DNA of 64,000 nt from Pyrocephalus nanus (GCA_038380795.1 CM076269.1:6820001-6884000); one strand, 5' to 3'; numbered from the stretch's first letter, positions 1-13,607 are shown. Made by a program: numbers and translations. Notes: generated from the letters alone by a model not told the origin.

Positions 1-3000
1 AACCTTTGCCTGTTGCCATGGGATTCTGGTCCTGATTATGAGAGACACACAAAGTATCTTTTGACAGTTCTCTGCTGTAAATAGGTTCTTGCTTGTAAAT
101 TGACCTCTTATTTTCCGTGTACATGGGGACATAACTTCCATTAAAGCCTTTGAGTGTAGCTCCCTCATGGGTGTAGACAAAAATGTGACCATGCATGAAA
201 GGCTTGCTCTACAAGAGGTAAATTACATGAGTAAAAATGTAATTTGGAGATTGTCTGTTTTAGAAAACAGCTACACACATGCTGTCAGTAGGCCCAGAGC
301 CTACCTCCAAATGCTTATCACCACCTCCCTGTCTCACTTTTGATGACCTAAAGAGAGTTTGAAGTCCTGTAATTTAAAGTGTTTTCTCAAATCCCCCTAC
401 TTCAGTGCCTTTCCTTTGTAAGTGGATACCAGAATAGCACGTGTTGAGGTATAAAGTAGTTTGAGATATAGTTTTGACATTCTGATCTAGTCTAGGTCCC
501 TGTGTATATTCTGTGTACTCCAAAAAAATAATAGTAATTGGCTTGAGTATATACCTTTCCAGGCTTCCTCCAACTTAATTACTAAGCAAACACAACCCCA
601 AATTCTTTCAGTCAATATTGTTTCATTAAACAGGCTTCAGCTGCATCCCTGGCTTTAACAAGTAGAAATCTAAGGGGTTTTCTATACTGAAATGCATATT
701 GTGTGACTGGATCCAGCCCACCAAGAGATCAAGGTTGCACTCTATGACTAACTTCTCTACATCTTCCTTTCCCACTCAACAGTGATGCTTTAATCACCAA
801 CAAATCATCATTAGAAATCGCATTGGACTCACTACCGTGAAAAGAAACTCATTAAAAAGAGCCTTATTCAAGTGAGGTATCCCCATGATGAGTGATTTGT
901 GAGACATGTCAGCTGGCTGATCTTTAACCTATCGAATACATTCTATATTTTTAAAAAGTTGTAAGGTACTAAATCAAACACCTTAAAAAGATTACGCAGC
1001 TAACCATATCAACCAAATTTACAACACACTCAAAGGCCAAAATGAATTGTTTGACAAATCCTCTTCCTCATGAAACGCTGGCTGCCTTTCATTAGTGTTT
1101 AACTTTTGCTAACTAAACCTCCATCAGTCTTTTAATTAGTTTCCTGGGGGTTGTTGTCAAAATACCGGTCTGTGCTAACCTGAGTCACGTGAGTTGCCTT
1201 TGTGAGTATTTGCACATTGAAGTGGCACCCCCTTGTTCCGAGACACGAGCATTTACAAGAGCTTTGGGTCTGAGCTGGTCCCTGCTCTTCTGGGATTCTT
1301 GTACAAGAGGTGTCTGTCTCAGCCTACTGATTTAGGAGTGTTTATCACTAACAACATCTTTTTTTAAGTTATTACTGGACTTGGAAGCATTTCAGCCCAA
1401 GGTGACAGAAATGAAAAGAAACTCTTACCGGGCCCATCTGCCTTTTCTGCATCATCGTTATGAACTAAAACTTGTTAAGTTGCAGTTTATTTAAAATAAA
1501 AGACCTCCCATCAAAAGCTAGAACTTTTAGTTTTGCCCACATGGATTTTTCCTTCATGCCCCTTTTTTAACTTCTTTTTTCCTCTTTCTTCTATTTATAC
1601 TTGAAAGCTATTTGTGTTCCCTGTTCCCATTAAGCCTAAACATTTGCTAATAATTTAAAATGTTTTCTTCATTGTATCACTGAACCAGAATGGATTTTTA
1701 GCTAAATTTGTTTTCTTTCATGTCAAGGGATGTGGCTTTGGAGATATACAATTTTTCTTAATAATAAAGAAAAAAAGTAAAGACCATAAAAAAAGAACAG
1801 AAAAACTGTTTTCTGTTGAAATATTTGCTAAGAAATTTCTACAGCTGTAGGAATTTCTTGAGCACACCATTGTACCAGGTTGCAATTACCTTCTCTTCAC
1901 CCTTAATGAATATAAATTTATTGTAATCCATGGGGCAGTAGTAACTTGTATTTATTGCTGCATTTATCCATCATCATGTGGTTCAAAATACAGTTATGCA
2001 GCAGTGGCTGCAGCATTTTTAACTAAAAAAAAAAGAAAAAAAGCAAACCATAAACTTAAGAAACTCAGTTCAAGCTCCATTTGCACTATGGGCAGATCCT
2101 ACAGAAAAACATCACAGTTCTACTTGATTTCTTTTCAGATGAAGTCATTTTACTGATCAACCTCATTGTCTTTCAGAGTACCTCAGCTATCTCCACCACC
2201 TATTTCGTGAGCAGTGCATTGTTACATCTAATTTATTCTTTAGTTTTCCTGATATTCTCAAACACTCTGCATTTTTGACTGCTTTTGTGTTCTGAGCAGA
2301 CATCTGAAGTGATTCTAGGACGTCACTCCTGAGGGGTAAAAGCCCCTCAGTCAATACTACTGCTTTGAAATTTGGGGCACTGCATCTATTTATCTTAAGG
2401 GAATTTTAGCTTCTCTACAATGAAATATAATCCTGGGAGCAATGTCTTGCTTTCTAGATTTCATTGTCCATCACAGCTGAACATCACTCTTGCCAGCCAC
2501 ATTGTAAGGAAATCAGGAATATGCAGGAATTCTGGCTCTGGATCCTTAATGGACCATCTGCCCGAGCTGCCTGCAAAAGTCCCAGCCAGAACAAAAGTTC
2601 GGTTGTGTCTGTCTTCTCTGTGTTTCTTAGCAATGTCACAACAGCACAGGATAGTTTTGGTTACAATGATAATAACAAGAAAGGCATATTATTGTCAGCA
2701 CCACAAAGGTATTTGTGACTGACCTCAACAGCATCTGCACCTGCATCTGAACTGGGCTGTGTGTCTGTGCTCCAGTGGGGGAATTTTCTGAAGGTAATAT
2801 CAGCATGGAGAGGATGTTTCTTTCTGGAACTGATCATCTCTGAACAATGGACACAGCTACAATACAGGAGATGTTCTGGCTTTAACAGCCACTGATCTGT
2901 GAACCACTAAGCTGTGTCAGGGAACACAACAGTATCACTTAAAGTTTCAGGAACACACTGCAGATTTCCAAAGTCATTCAGCTGTTTGCTGGGTGAGGTT

Positions 3001-5726
3001 TGAAGCCACACTGATGAGCTATGCAACCTAATGCCCCCAGCTTTTTGACTGTTCATTTAGATAAGTCCATATTGATACTGTTCATATAAACAAGGGCTCT
3101 GTTTTGCATTTAACTTGGCAAATAAAGAAAGACCTAAACACACAAACATGCAAAATCTTAATCCAAAGTGTCTCCTTTGATGTTGATAATAAAGTTTACA
3201 ATAAATAAGAGATAAAATTTGTAAATATTTGAAGAAAAATATGATTAAAAGAAATGAGAGAAACTCCTGTTTTCACAGCTGGTCATTGGTGCTAATTGCC
3301 AGCCTCACATTTCGTCTTCAGGACTCAGCTGATAAAGGTAGTCATGACATGCTTTCTGCCAAGAAACCATTGATTTGTATAAAGATACATAACCCCCACT
3401 CCCCTCTCCCAAAACTGCAAATTCAGTTAGCAGATTTTGCAAGACACCCAGGGCTGCAGCTTCACTGATTCTCAGGTAAGGGACCTGCTTCACTTGGGAT
3501 ACCTGCAAAAGCTTTTTATTACCTGTTGGATTTTTTTTTTCTACCATCACCTGCTATTGGTTTTTTTTCTCACTCCTCACCTTCAAATGCAACTCGAAAA
3601 CACTCAACCTCCCACCAAGTCCATCCACCAGCAGCAGTAACTGGTAGAATGGAAGTTATGGGAATGATGCTCATTTACTAACAATAATTTAGTTATAAAA
3701 GCCATCTTGGTATCCTCACTCTGGGTATGCAGCACCAAGTGGGCTCCTCCACCCCAGCCCCTGGTATATCTCAACCTTGGTGTTGAGAATCTGTCTTCTC
3801 CTGGGATGAGAGGCTAATTTATCATCTTTATAACGATGCGTGCTTCTTGTTTCATCCAGCTGCCTTCTCTGGAAGAAATGGACAGCTAAAGAGATTTAAA
3901 TAGATTATATCCTAATTAATAATTAACATTTAAAGCAGATATACAAAATGGCTCATAGCCATTATCCCCTTTTCTTACAGCTACAATTAATTTCTTCTGG
4001 AGATGAAATGATAAGAAGTGCAAGAAAATATTTAGAAACATTTATCTGCACATTGAAATAGAAGTATTATGACCTGAAAAATGTATGGAAAGCTTCCTGA
4101 CATCTGGTCCTCCATGATAATATTCTTCCATGGTACTCAAACAAAATGCTGAGTAGCAAATACACCACAAAGCTCTGCTCCTATCCCAAGGAATCTGCTT
4201 TTCCCTACTCTACTCTTTTTTATCTTATTCTTACTCTTTGTCTACAAATAAATAAAATATTTGAAATTAAGCCAATGTAGAAAAAAAAAAGAATCACAGG
4301 ATTCAGGGGGGAAATCCTTACACCTCTACTTATTCTGAACAAAGTCTGAAAAAAAAAAAGTGAGATTCAACATCGATGAGCTTTACAGACCCTGTTACAG
4401 CAAGGATTGCAGGATTACTCTGCTGCCATTTTTAAACTCTGGGCTGCCAGGCTGTGAATATAGACAGGGATATTCCATGGTATTTGAAGACAAGCCTGAA
4501 AACACGTGTCATATATATATATAAAAATAGTAAATAAAGCATTCTTTCCCCCATAACTCCAGCAATGCATTTCACTGCTACTAAATTCAGTCCTTACATT
4601 TGCATGTACTCAATCCCTTCCTCACCAAAGAGCATTTCCTCTTCCCTCCAAACCATGGCTGCTTTAATCCCAAGGCCCAGAACACGAATGTATTTCAGCA
4701 CTGACAGCAGGAGCAGAAGCCAAGTGGCCAAGGCAAGCCCTGCTAACTAAGTCTCGTGGCTGGTGTCACTCCTGCCTCAGATCTCCAGGGATGATATTTC
4801 CCTCTGTCCTGCACATTTCACAAACAGCAGGTGTAGATGGTATCCCATCCTCCAGCCTGACTCTTGACACACAGGGGGGCCTGAGCAACCTGATTTAGTT
4901 AGCAGCTGACAACCCTCGCACATGGCAGGGGATGAAAGTAGAGGATTTGTAGCATCCTTCCCAATGCAAGCCTTTCTGTGATTCCATGATGTAGCACTTG
5001 GGGTGGAAAAAACACGGGGGGATTCAGTCAGAGCCTCCTTCCGGCAGGGCAGCAAAAGAGGTGCCGTGAATCTTGTTGCACCCTGAGCACCTGTGACACT
5101 CCTAACAAGACCTTGCCAGGTCCATGTGGTCATTGCTCCAAGCCTGTTCCTCCCTGAGTGTCCCATCACTCCACAAGTCCCGTCACCATCGCTGCTCCCT
5201 GGCTTGTCTGGCCTTTTCCTCCGTCCCTGCAGCTGCCTCGCCTACTCAAGTTGGAAGACTGGCAGGCTGGAACCAAGAGGTCTTCTCCAGATGGTGGCTG
5301 CACTAGAAAAGTGGAGGATTGACCTGCTGATGGATCCTTTGGTGCCACTCTAATAACCTGGGTAATTATGAATTGTTATCTTGAGCCAAAGCACAGAGGC
5401 TGAATCGGCCAAGATGCTTCAAATGGAGGCTGACGGCGTCACCTTCGAATATGTGAACATTAAAAGAAAGGAAACAGAGCTTATTTTTAAGGCTGTGCTC
5501 AGAAAACATCTCTTGCAGAAAGTGAATAATAAATATACTGCATGCCACAGTAATGTCTGTGGGGGGAGGTAAGGAATTGCTATAAAACATAGTATTCTAA
5601 CTACTACAGATGTTGCTGCTAGAATTTACAGCTTTCTCTGTGTGCTTATCTCTCCTTACCAGTTTCTGCACATTGAATCACATTCAAACATGGGCCATTT
5701 TAAGCCATCTTTTTATTATTTTAACC
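1..5726. other. Gene-free unique AT-rich DNA
   Basis: No recognisable gene is visible. Open frames are short (130 codons or fewer) and resemble no family I know. The stretch contains A/T runs, a short (AT)n tract near 4,510-4,522, and an AT-rich block near 1,020-1,260 with a TAATTA core and a CACGTG E-box at 1,186-1,191. One candidate minus-strand exon (1,429-1,464) is listed separately. Otherwise I see nothing that can be named. Confidence 0.6.
1429..1464 (-). other. Candidate minus-strand microexon C (36 nt)
   Basis: On the minus strand this segment ends in GGGCCCG followed by GTAAGAG, a good 5' splice site. It begins after TTTTAG, a usable but pyrimidine-poor 3' splice site. Read in phase 1 it is open and gives HNDDAEKADGP plus the first base of a further codon. 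The length is a multiple of three. The donor shares the 9-mer CCCGGTAAG with the candidates at 31.3 and 16.6 kb. The weak acceptor makes this the least secure of the group. I do not recognise the peptide. It may be a chance pairing of decoy sites. Confidence 0.15.
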
Positions 5727-5743
5727 TTTTTTTTTTTTTTTTT
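5727..5743. repeat. Poly-T run (17)
   Basis: Seventeen consecutive T. No retrocopy with target-site duplication is evident around it, so it is called as a simple repeat only. Confidence 0.9.
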
Positions 5744-8593
5744 AAGCTACAATTAATTTCTTCTCTGCTATTTTGTAATGTTAAATAGATTCAAGACCTG
5801 TATTTACAAACCACATGCAATCCTATTTTGGCACATGTAAATTACATGCAAATACATTCTAAATTAGTTTGTTTATCACTCCAGAATTCTAATCCAAAGG
5901 TTTTGTTTTTTAAATTTAGTTTTTATTCTGACATGTTTACAAATGAGTTTGACTCTGGAAAATAACTTAATAAACTCAGGGCTAGCTATGCAATTAGAGG
6001 AGGCATCTGGGAACCATAAAACCTGAAAAACAATATTTACATCTTTGGTACATCCAAGATCCCACTTTTTTTTCTCTCTCTCAAATCCATCATTTTAAAA
6101 TATTGTAGTTATTTTCATATGAGGACAAACAACAAGAACTCATTTTTATAACCAATGACCCCTCTCTCCAATGAGCAATTCATGGGGTAGCATTGGATAA
6201 AATGCACAAAGTAGAAGATTTCATTATAAAAAAAGAGAAAATGAAAAATAACTGAATTAACATTGATCATGACTTTTCAACAGCATTTCTTATTATTGCG
6301 GCCAGGCAAAGTCTCCTGTGGGCAGTAAAGCTTTCCCATGTATTATTAGCCCTCTACAGAAAGCTATGAAAAGACACAAATCTGTTTTGTCAAAGGACAG
6401 AAGAGCATTTAGTTATAAGAGAAAGTATGGTCATAATCCATTGTGGGGTTAAAGGTGAAGAAAACAGAACCATAACACCAGGCCTTAAGAGAGTAATCCC
6501 TGCTGCAGTTCAGTCCTGAGCAGCCTGCTGTGTGGGGGGAATACATTCCCAGGGCAACCTGACATCCATGTGGTTTGTATTTATTAGCAGCAGCCCTGTG
6601 ATGTTGGTGCTGGGCACAGACACACACAGGGGTGTTTGTCCAGATGCCACAAGTGGCCACGCATCCGGTGGGAAAGCCAGCTCTGTGACAGAGAGAGGTG
6701 GCCCCTGTGCCTTGCTTGGCTGTGCTGCTGCCCGTGGTCCGACCCAGACACCAAAGCAGCTGCCCCAGGTACCCAAACCTGGCCACTTGGGAAAGTTTTC
6801 CAGGACGTAGAAAGCGATGGGAGTGCTTGGGTAGCAAAACTCAAGCCCACCCGGCTGGAATGAGGGGGTTCACTTCAGGATCACGTGAAGATGCTCTTGC
6901 TATCAGATTTGTTCAACCTTTGACAACATTTAGGGGTTTGGTCCAAGTCAGCAGCAACTTAAGTGCTCTGGATCAGATTCCCAAACAAATGTGCAGCAGG
7001 TCTAAGTGAGGATTCTCTTTATATCCAGCCACAGGCCCTACACCCTCACAATCCCTGGAAGGAATGGCTGGGAGGCGAGTTCAGCACAGGGGCTGGCAGC
7101 AGCACAGCAGGATTCTGCACTGCTCTGAGGCCCCCAGAAGGATGGGCAGGAAAATAAGTATCTCTATAGAAAATCCTTCCTTCCTTCTGGTAGTCCACAG
7201 AGGATAAGGACAAGGGATGTAGCTGTGTAACAGGGCAGGTAATATAATAAAGCGTCAAGAATAATACAATCTCCTGCCATCTCCCAGGTATTTTCAACAC
7301 ACTTATTTTCATTTTGATTTGTATGGCCCTGCAAATACGACTTTCTGGTTTCTGTTGCCCTCCTCAGGCCCCACTGCAGACCTTATCCCTCACTGCCTTG
7401 TGCCCCTTCCCCTCCCCAGCCTTGCTCCTCTGGCAGCACTCTCTGTCCTGGCACTCACAGCCTCTGCACGGTCCAGCACAGGGTCTTGTGCAGACACCAC
7501 AGCAGCTGCAACACCAGCAGCAGACCGTGGTGTTAAAACAGTATTTCACCTTCCTTTAACCTGCTTTTTAAGGACACTGCAGTGATACTATTGCCTAACA
7601 GTGCTCACGTTATCTCATTTAGCAGCATCTCAAATAACTGCCTCCAATACTGCACCGAGCTGTGTGATGAACAAGTCACTTTTCCACCATGGCTTAGGCT
7701 GCACTTTCAGTCTGAATTCACAAAACCAGCACACCTTCCCCATTCAGATCTCTACTAAAAATTCCTTTGTTAGAAGCTCAAAATAATAATAGAGGCTCTG
7801 GGTTATCCTTTCTTGTGGGTTTCCCTGTGACCTTGGCTAACTGCTTTAACAGAAGATGTTCTGCATACCAGAAAAATGAGCCCACTGGCAATTCTTAGAA
7901 ACAAATGAGCTAAGAAAAAGCCCTTTGTGCAGTTCCAGCTCCCCTATTCCTCAGTGCCTCTCGTTGTAGCTGTATAATCATCACTGCTTTGCGATTTTCT
8001 GTTACAGGAACAGGAGTCTGGAAGGTGACACAAAGACAGTAGTGGGCAGCTCCTCAAAAATAAAATGCAGTTCCACGAAAATAATCTTTTATTTTTGACA
8101 TCCTCTTTCCATGTTTCCTGCCCATTGCCCCTTGCTTTGTCTACTTAAGTTGCCAAATATTGAGGGGCAGCTTGGTGTCACAGTGCATCCTGCACGATGA
8201 CACCCCTGTGGACTGGGACACAGGGATGCTGCTAACATGGAAATGAAGCACTGTTACCTGCGTGGGACTGGCTAGGTTAAAAAAAAATGTCACAAGACAA
8301 GATTTAGGTCCAGGTGCAATTCATCAGCACTGGAATGACAGCACCCTAAAGCCAGGGAAGAAAACAACTCAGGGCTTCTCTGTCTCAGACATAACACCCA
8401 GGTAACGGGGCTTGTTGGCATCTGGACCCACACTGGTGAGTCTGCTGTGAGCAGCTCAGCTCTGCAGTTCAGGTCTCTGCTGGCTCATGCATTTCTGCAC
8501 TGTGTTCCATTTTGTAGTGCCAATATAACGCTCTGCTGTCTTCTAGATATTTAATACACTGATTTTCACTAAGTCTTGTTCAGGTCACTAAGC
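5744..8593. other. Gene-free unique DNA
   Basis: A GC-richer stretch (about 6.5-7.6 kb) carries several overlapping open frames on both strands, the longest 142 codons on minus. None has a recognisable domain, and frames open on both strands at once are typical of locally GC-rich non-coding DNA. Nothing else can be named. Confidence 0.55.
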
Positions 8594-8616
8594 AAAAAAA
8601 AAAAAAAAAAAAAAAA
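8594..8616. repeat. Poly-A run (23)
   Basis: Twenty-three consecutive A, preceded by 'gtcactaagc' and followed by 'gaggctg'. I see no pseudogene or SINE body upstream, so it is treated as a homopolymer tract. Confidence 0.9.
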
Positions 8617-9438
8617 GAGGCTGTTTCCATTCAGGTGACCTTGAAAATTAAAATTTCATTAAAAAGGAAGACCGCTTTCCATTCTTTCTAAAAACATCTG
8701 ATGTTCAAGAAATGGTTTTTCTTTTAATGGGAAAAAAAAGTTACTATTTTAAGTTTTCCCTGAGCATATGCAAAAAGAGAAGGAGCACAATACACCTGTG
8801 CACAGAATTGCTCATTTTCCCTCCCTCTAAATGAGCGAGATGCTCATTCTGCACATTGTGAAGTAAAACAGAAAGCCTCATGTGCAAACATTTACTGCAT
8901 AAAAAGCATCGTCACCTGGGATACTTGCTGCCTCTGAAAATTCTGATCAAAGATAAAAACCAAGACAACTCATTGTAATCAATTATGCACAGATAGTCCT
9001 CAGCCTATGTGCAATTCATAAAAACAACACTAAAAACATAATGCGGATTTACATGCAGAAATGAAATATGGACATGGCCAGAACACTAATCTTCTGATTG
9101 CTATCTTAAATTGACAATCCCAGCACTTTAAGGGAGTCTCTGGCTACGTGCAGCTCCCTTGGAGAAATTTCCAGCAGCCCTTTAGCAGCTCCCACTTACA
9201 GGAGAGGAGCTGCAGAGCCACAGCCCAGGACAGTGTGAGGGTGACAGGAGGCTGCACTCGGGGAGACAACGCTGCAACAACCTGGGTGCAGGTTTTACAT
9301 CTGGGTAGGCAGAGAGGATGAACCCCCACCCACACACACCTCGAGAGCCCTCATGGTGCAAAGAAAGCAGTTACTGACTTATTTTAACAGAAGAACAACA
9401 CATGGTGGGAAACCATGTGTGATGTGCAGCTGGGGATC

Positions 9439-9475
9439 CCCTATACATACACCAACCCCCTACACATGTACCAAC
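9439..9475. repeat. Degenerate 18-bp tandem duplication
   Basis: Two adjacent 18-mers, one base apart, agree at 15 of 18 positions. Both run CCCTA...ACAT...ACCAAC. Similar C/A-rich words continue downstream to about 9,512, so this is probably the clearest part of a decayed C/A-rich minisatellite. Confidence 0.5.
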
Positions 9476-9594
9476 TACACACAGAACCCCCCCATGCACA
9501 GACCAACCAGAGGCAAAAGGCAGTGATCATCCTCCCACATCAGCCACTAAATTCAAAAGGGAAGTGGAGGATGTTTCCAGGTTTCAGGCATGTA

Positions 9595-9622
9595 CGAACG
9601 CGCTACGATCGTCGTCCTCACG
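9595..9622. other. CpG-dense knot in a CpG-poor background
   Basis: Seven CpG dinucleotides begin at 9,595, 9,599, 9,601, 9,606, 9,610, 9,613 and 9,621. This includes the 8-bp palindrome ACGATCGT at 9,605-9,612. The surrounding kilobase has very few CpG. It is far too short to be a CpG island. No gene or repeat explains it. It could be a protein-binding site, a recent insertion or chance. Confidence 0.5.
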
Positions 9623-12600
9623 AACATCAAATTCACACCTTGAGGTCTTTTCTGTGCCTTTTTTTCACTCACCCTTATAACAGGCAAGTCAAGGAATTCA
9701 CATTGCAACATCAGTCCTCTCCTCAACTTTACACCCCTCAAAAACCCGTAAAATATTTATATTTCCAAGTGAGGATTTATTCCTGCTTTGCTGTAGCTGA
9801 CATCCTTTCGTCACAGGTCTTACGCATTTTTGCCTAGGTGAGCCCCAAAGAGTGCGCAGTGACTTAATGAGCAGATCAATTACTGCTCATAAGAAAAGAT
9901 ACTGTCTCTTTAAAGGTTATTTGAAGGTTGATTGCTATCTTATTGCTTATATCCTGCAAATCTATTCAGCCTTATGAATGAATTTGACCTTTTTATACCT
10001 ACTGGGGGAAAAAAAAACAGAACAGAAGTTAATTTAGAGCTCTATAATACAACACTTTTTCCCAGAGAAATGAAAGGGCATTCAAATCGATACCTGCACA
10101 ATAACACTCTGATGAATGTTTGCACCCAATTTTCTCATTTTGCTAACTTGAGATTGGGCATTTTGAATAGTTCTCAAAGAACATATTCTTTATGTGCTGT
10201 GAAGTATGTGGTATTGTGTCCAAACAATGCTAGAGGATAATCATTATAGGAGTGTCACTGGGCCTGAAAAGGTCAGTTAGTTAGAAATGTCAGCTTTCAA
10301 TGCAACTATGCCGGACCTTCCTATGTAAGGATCCAATTAAAGGGACATGCCAAGGTGCATGGAAACACCATGGTGACCCAGAATAATAATAAGGGATTGT
10401 GGAAAAGCTTGATATTTTTCTTCAAAAGTAATGGATTAGCCTTTAGAATATCTTCTCTGCAGTCTTACTCTGGCTTCGCAAATATCACTTATTCTACATG
10501 TATCCAAAAAAAAGGTCATTTTTTTAAAAATGCAAAGGTGGGGATGAAACAGCCTTCCTGAAAGTAAATATTTTACAACTAAATGGGTAAAAAATTCTGG
10601 TTTCATTACTGAATCAAATAAGTGTCATTTTAACAGAACTCAAAACTGTGATATTTGAGATAGGTGTGGGTGATGTTTGGGGAGCCAGATTGGGATAGGT
10701 CAGGGGACAGGCAGAAAGATCAAGGAGGATTTATTCTCTTGGGACATATGAATGAAGGGAAAAGACAGTAGGAACAGCAACACCGTTCAGTGAGTAGGAG
10801 GCATCTCTGCAGTTATTATTCTGGCAAATGGAAAGGTATAGGTAAGAATTAGGAAGGTACTGATCTGCATGAAGGAGTAATTACAAGCAACAATATTACT
10901 TCTCCTTATCACAGCAAATGGAAAATCTTACAGCTCTTCAGATTCAGTAAAGATGAGGAATTGGACAGAGTAAAATTTCCTAATTAGCCTCAGGACAGCT
11001 GAAGCCATCCTAATGGCACAAAAAAAAGAAAGTCCATATTTTCTCTCTCTGCTCTCTGTTAGCACATCATCTTACTAAAGTTTTGCCAAGTCTGGAACAA
11101 ACTTCTTCCTGCAGCTTTATGGTTCAGCTAAGACACACAACAGGGGAATTTCACCTTGAGCTGAGACTCTAGCATTTATATTTTATTTGTACGGTAGAGA
11201 AATTCTTGTGCAGTGGGTTCAGACAAACCATTTAGGGTCTACTGCCTTGCTGAGAAATGAGGTTCTGACTCCCCCAGTTATAGTATTTTGGGCAAATGGG
11301 TGGATTAACACCCAGTGTCTTAGTGATATGGGAAATAATTTCACCTCTATCTATCACTGAGAGTTAAAAGACTCAGTTATTAGAGGAATCATAAGTAATT
11401 TCTTTTCTCCACCACCTTTCCAAGTAAAGTAGTATGTGAAGCATCCCTAACAAACATGAACAGTAGTTATGTAAGGCTCTTTAAAATCTCTGATGCTATC
11501 CTTTGACACGTACTTAGACCAAAATCAATATACTATTAATTAATAAGGGCTAGCAAAAAAACCCTGAGTTTTGGCCGCCAACAACTTTCTGTCACATTTT
11601 ATTAGTCAGTATCATTTCTACTAATACCTGTCTTACAGCTTCATGACTTTGAGTTCATATTATTTTCATGCTTCAATTAGAGAGAAGTTGATAGCCAGAC
11701 TATCCAGGAAGGTAATGGAAAAGTCTTGTAGCGGGGCTTAGTGGTGGAATTTATAGTTAAATGAAACTTTGAAACATACTATAAAACTTCTCTTTCCTTT
11801 ACGTAGTTTTACTTGAGGTCTCATAAGCAGTAATATGTAGAAATGCAAAACTTAATCAGCTAAAAAATATAGCAAATCCCACATATCACTTTATGCAATG
11901 CCAGGAGAGCAGAAATATATTTTCCTAACCAGAGGAAATTAACTAGGCAACAGTCCTATATCTATAATTTAAAGCAGTAAAATATGTATGGCAGAAGCTA
12001 AAGCCACCTTAAAAGAATTCAGGGTAGCAGTATATCACAAATTAATGAAATGGAGACATTTTTAGAGCATGCAGCACTGATGATATTAAAGGGGGGAGAA
12101 TATTTCACCACATAGATCACACTGATAAATATTTTTAAAATCAAGCTTTCTTTCCTGTTTAAAAGTGTAAGAGCTTGTATATTAGGGGGAAGCACACACG
12201 AGTCATTAACATTTCTTATCAAACCTCAACAGAAATTAGGAATCTGTCCCTGTATGTAAACCTCTGATGTGGTTTGCACATCAGGAAAATCTGAGAAAAT
12301 CAAAAGGCAGGAATTATGGAGTCAGGGCTTACTTTATTTCACCTAAAACAGAGCTGAAAGAAACTTAAAAAAATTGCTTTGTATTCCACTCTGTAGCCAA
12401 GCTGGGCACTACAGAATATTCAACTACCCCAGGTTTTTTAAATGCAATCAATTTACTGCTGCCAAATGTACTAGGTTTATATACATCTGGGAAACATGCA
12501 CCTACAGTGCTGATGAATTTCTCCTGACATTGCACTGATTTCAAGAGAATGTTATTTTAAATTGGCAGTAGAGAAACTGGTAGAGAAGGATAAAGCCCTG

Positions 12601-13000
12601 AGGATGGCTGAATCAAAGAGAATTTCAAAAGAATTTTCCTGATGGTTCTTGGATAATATCACATGTTAGCTATTTTCAAAGCCAATAGTTTCCAACACAC
12701 TTCCATTTATGGTATCAATAATTAAAAAATACTTCAGTGGGAGAGGAACTTACCTTACTGAGAGGAGAAATTGGAAAGCTGTATTATTATCATAAACACG
12801 GGAGATGCAAAAAGCTTTGTCTCCATGGAAAAGCTATGGAAACAGGGATATCTTATTTGCAGCTATTGAGCAGTTACCAAAAAATGTGATGTGATTGCAT
12901 GTGTATGCTCAAAGTGCTACTAGAACATGATCACCCACAAACTAAGGGCAGAACCTCATCTTCTTTGTGCAACAAGGCCGAATTAAACCACCTGAAGCTT

Positions 13001-13260
13001 CGCTCCTAAACCCCCGAGACAATCAGAACAGCGTTAAGGAAACGTTTCTGATCAAATTCAGAGGTAAAAACGAGTTTGAAGAAAAAATCTAAATCACCAA
13101 AACTTAAATCTCATTATGCCCCGCTCCCTGCCAGCTCCTGATGAATTTTTAACGTCTTTCCCCCACCCCACTGCGCACGTCAGCGCTGGATCCGGCACCC
13201 TCAACTGTGCCGGCGCTGCAGCCTAATTGTACCTCACGTGTCAAGGGGCGAGAAGAAAGG
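13001..13260. promoter_or_regulatory. CpG-enriched block, possible regulatory element
   Basis: CpG is clearly more frequent here than in the flanks, though below CpG-island standards over this length. The block contains an imperfect hairpin (13,181-13,218) and a CACGTG E-box at 13,235-13,240. No convincing TATA box or initiator, and no gene, is attached to it. A distal regulatory element or a decayed CpG-rich insertion would both fit. Confidence 0.25.
13181..13218. repeat. Imperfect GC-rich inverted repeat
   Basis: Arms CCGGCAC (13,192-13,198) and GTGCCGG (13,207-13,213) are perfect complements around an 8-base loop. The outer CAGCG...CGCTG sequence extends the pairing with a six-base bulge on the left arm. 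It is the strongest short GC hairpin I noticed. It is not followed by a T run and is not a bacterial terminator. Confidence 0.6.
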
Positions 13261-13607
13261 AGTGTGGAGAGAGCATTGATAAATTTAACTTAACATTCCT
13301 CCAGCTACTCAGCAGAAAGGCAGAGCAGTGAACTCCCCTCCACGTTTTACAGGGGTGTCAGTAACTTCAAAGGAATATATTTGAGCACGAGGGAGTCTGG
13401 CTCGCTCCCAGCTTATGCATCATTTGTGTCTGGCTGTTTCTGGAGATGCAAAGCAAAGCAAAGACTTCCTCCAGTTTGGGGGCACGGTGTGGAGCTTCCT
13501 GTAGCTGTTCTCTTAGGGGTGTTGGAAGAGGCCAGCCCTGCATGTTGCATACAAACTGTGTAGATGGAGCTGCATCTGTACTTCTTCCTTTTTCTTTCTT
13601 CCCCTGT

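Larger units (their letters stand above)
8617..13000. other. Gene-free unique DNA
   Basis: AT-rich sequence with no recognisable gene. It contains a degenerate 18-bp duplication (9,439-9,475) and a very short CpG-dense knot (9,595-9,622), both listed separately. The open frame of 140 codons across 9.4-9.8 kb matches nothing I know. Confidence 0.55.

Noticed and set aside
5381..5572. 63-codon + frame with Lys/Glu-rich, protein-like composition
   Set aside because: Short, no homology recognised and no splice sites of quality around it.
6409..7009. Stack of overlapping frames on both strands
   Set aside because: Up to five frames are open at once. This reflects base composition, not coding.
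8262..8285. 14-nt segment between a poly-T acceptor and GTAACAG on minus
   Set aside because: The donor is weak and the length is at the lower limit of known microexons. Chance is more likely.
12753..12800. Minus-strand donor AGTAAG|GTAAGTTCC
   Set aside because: The donor is good, but the only strong acceptor (CTTTCCAATTTCTCCTCTCAG) lies 4 bases before it, which leaves no plausible exon.
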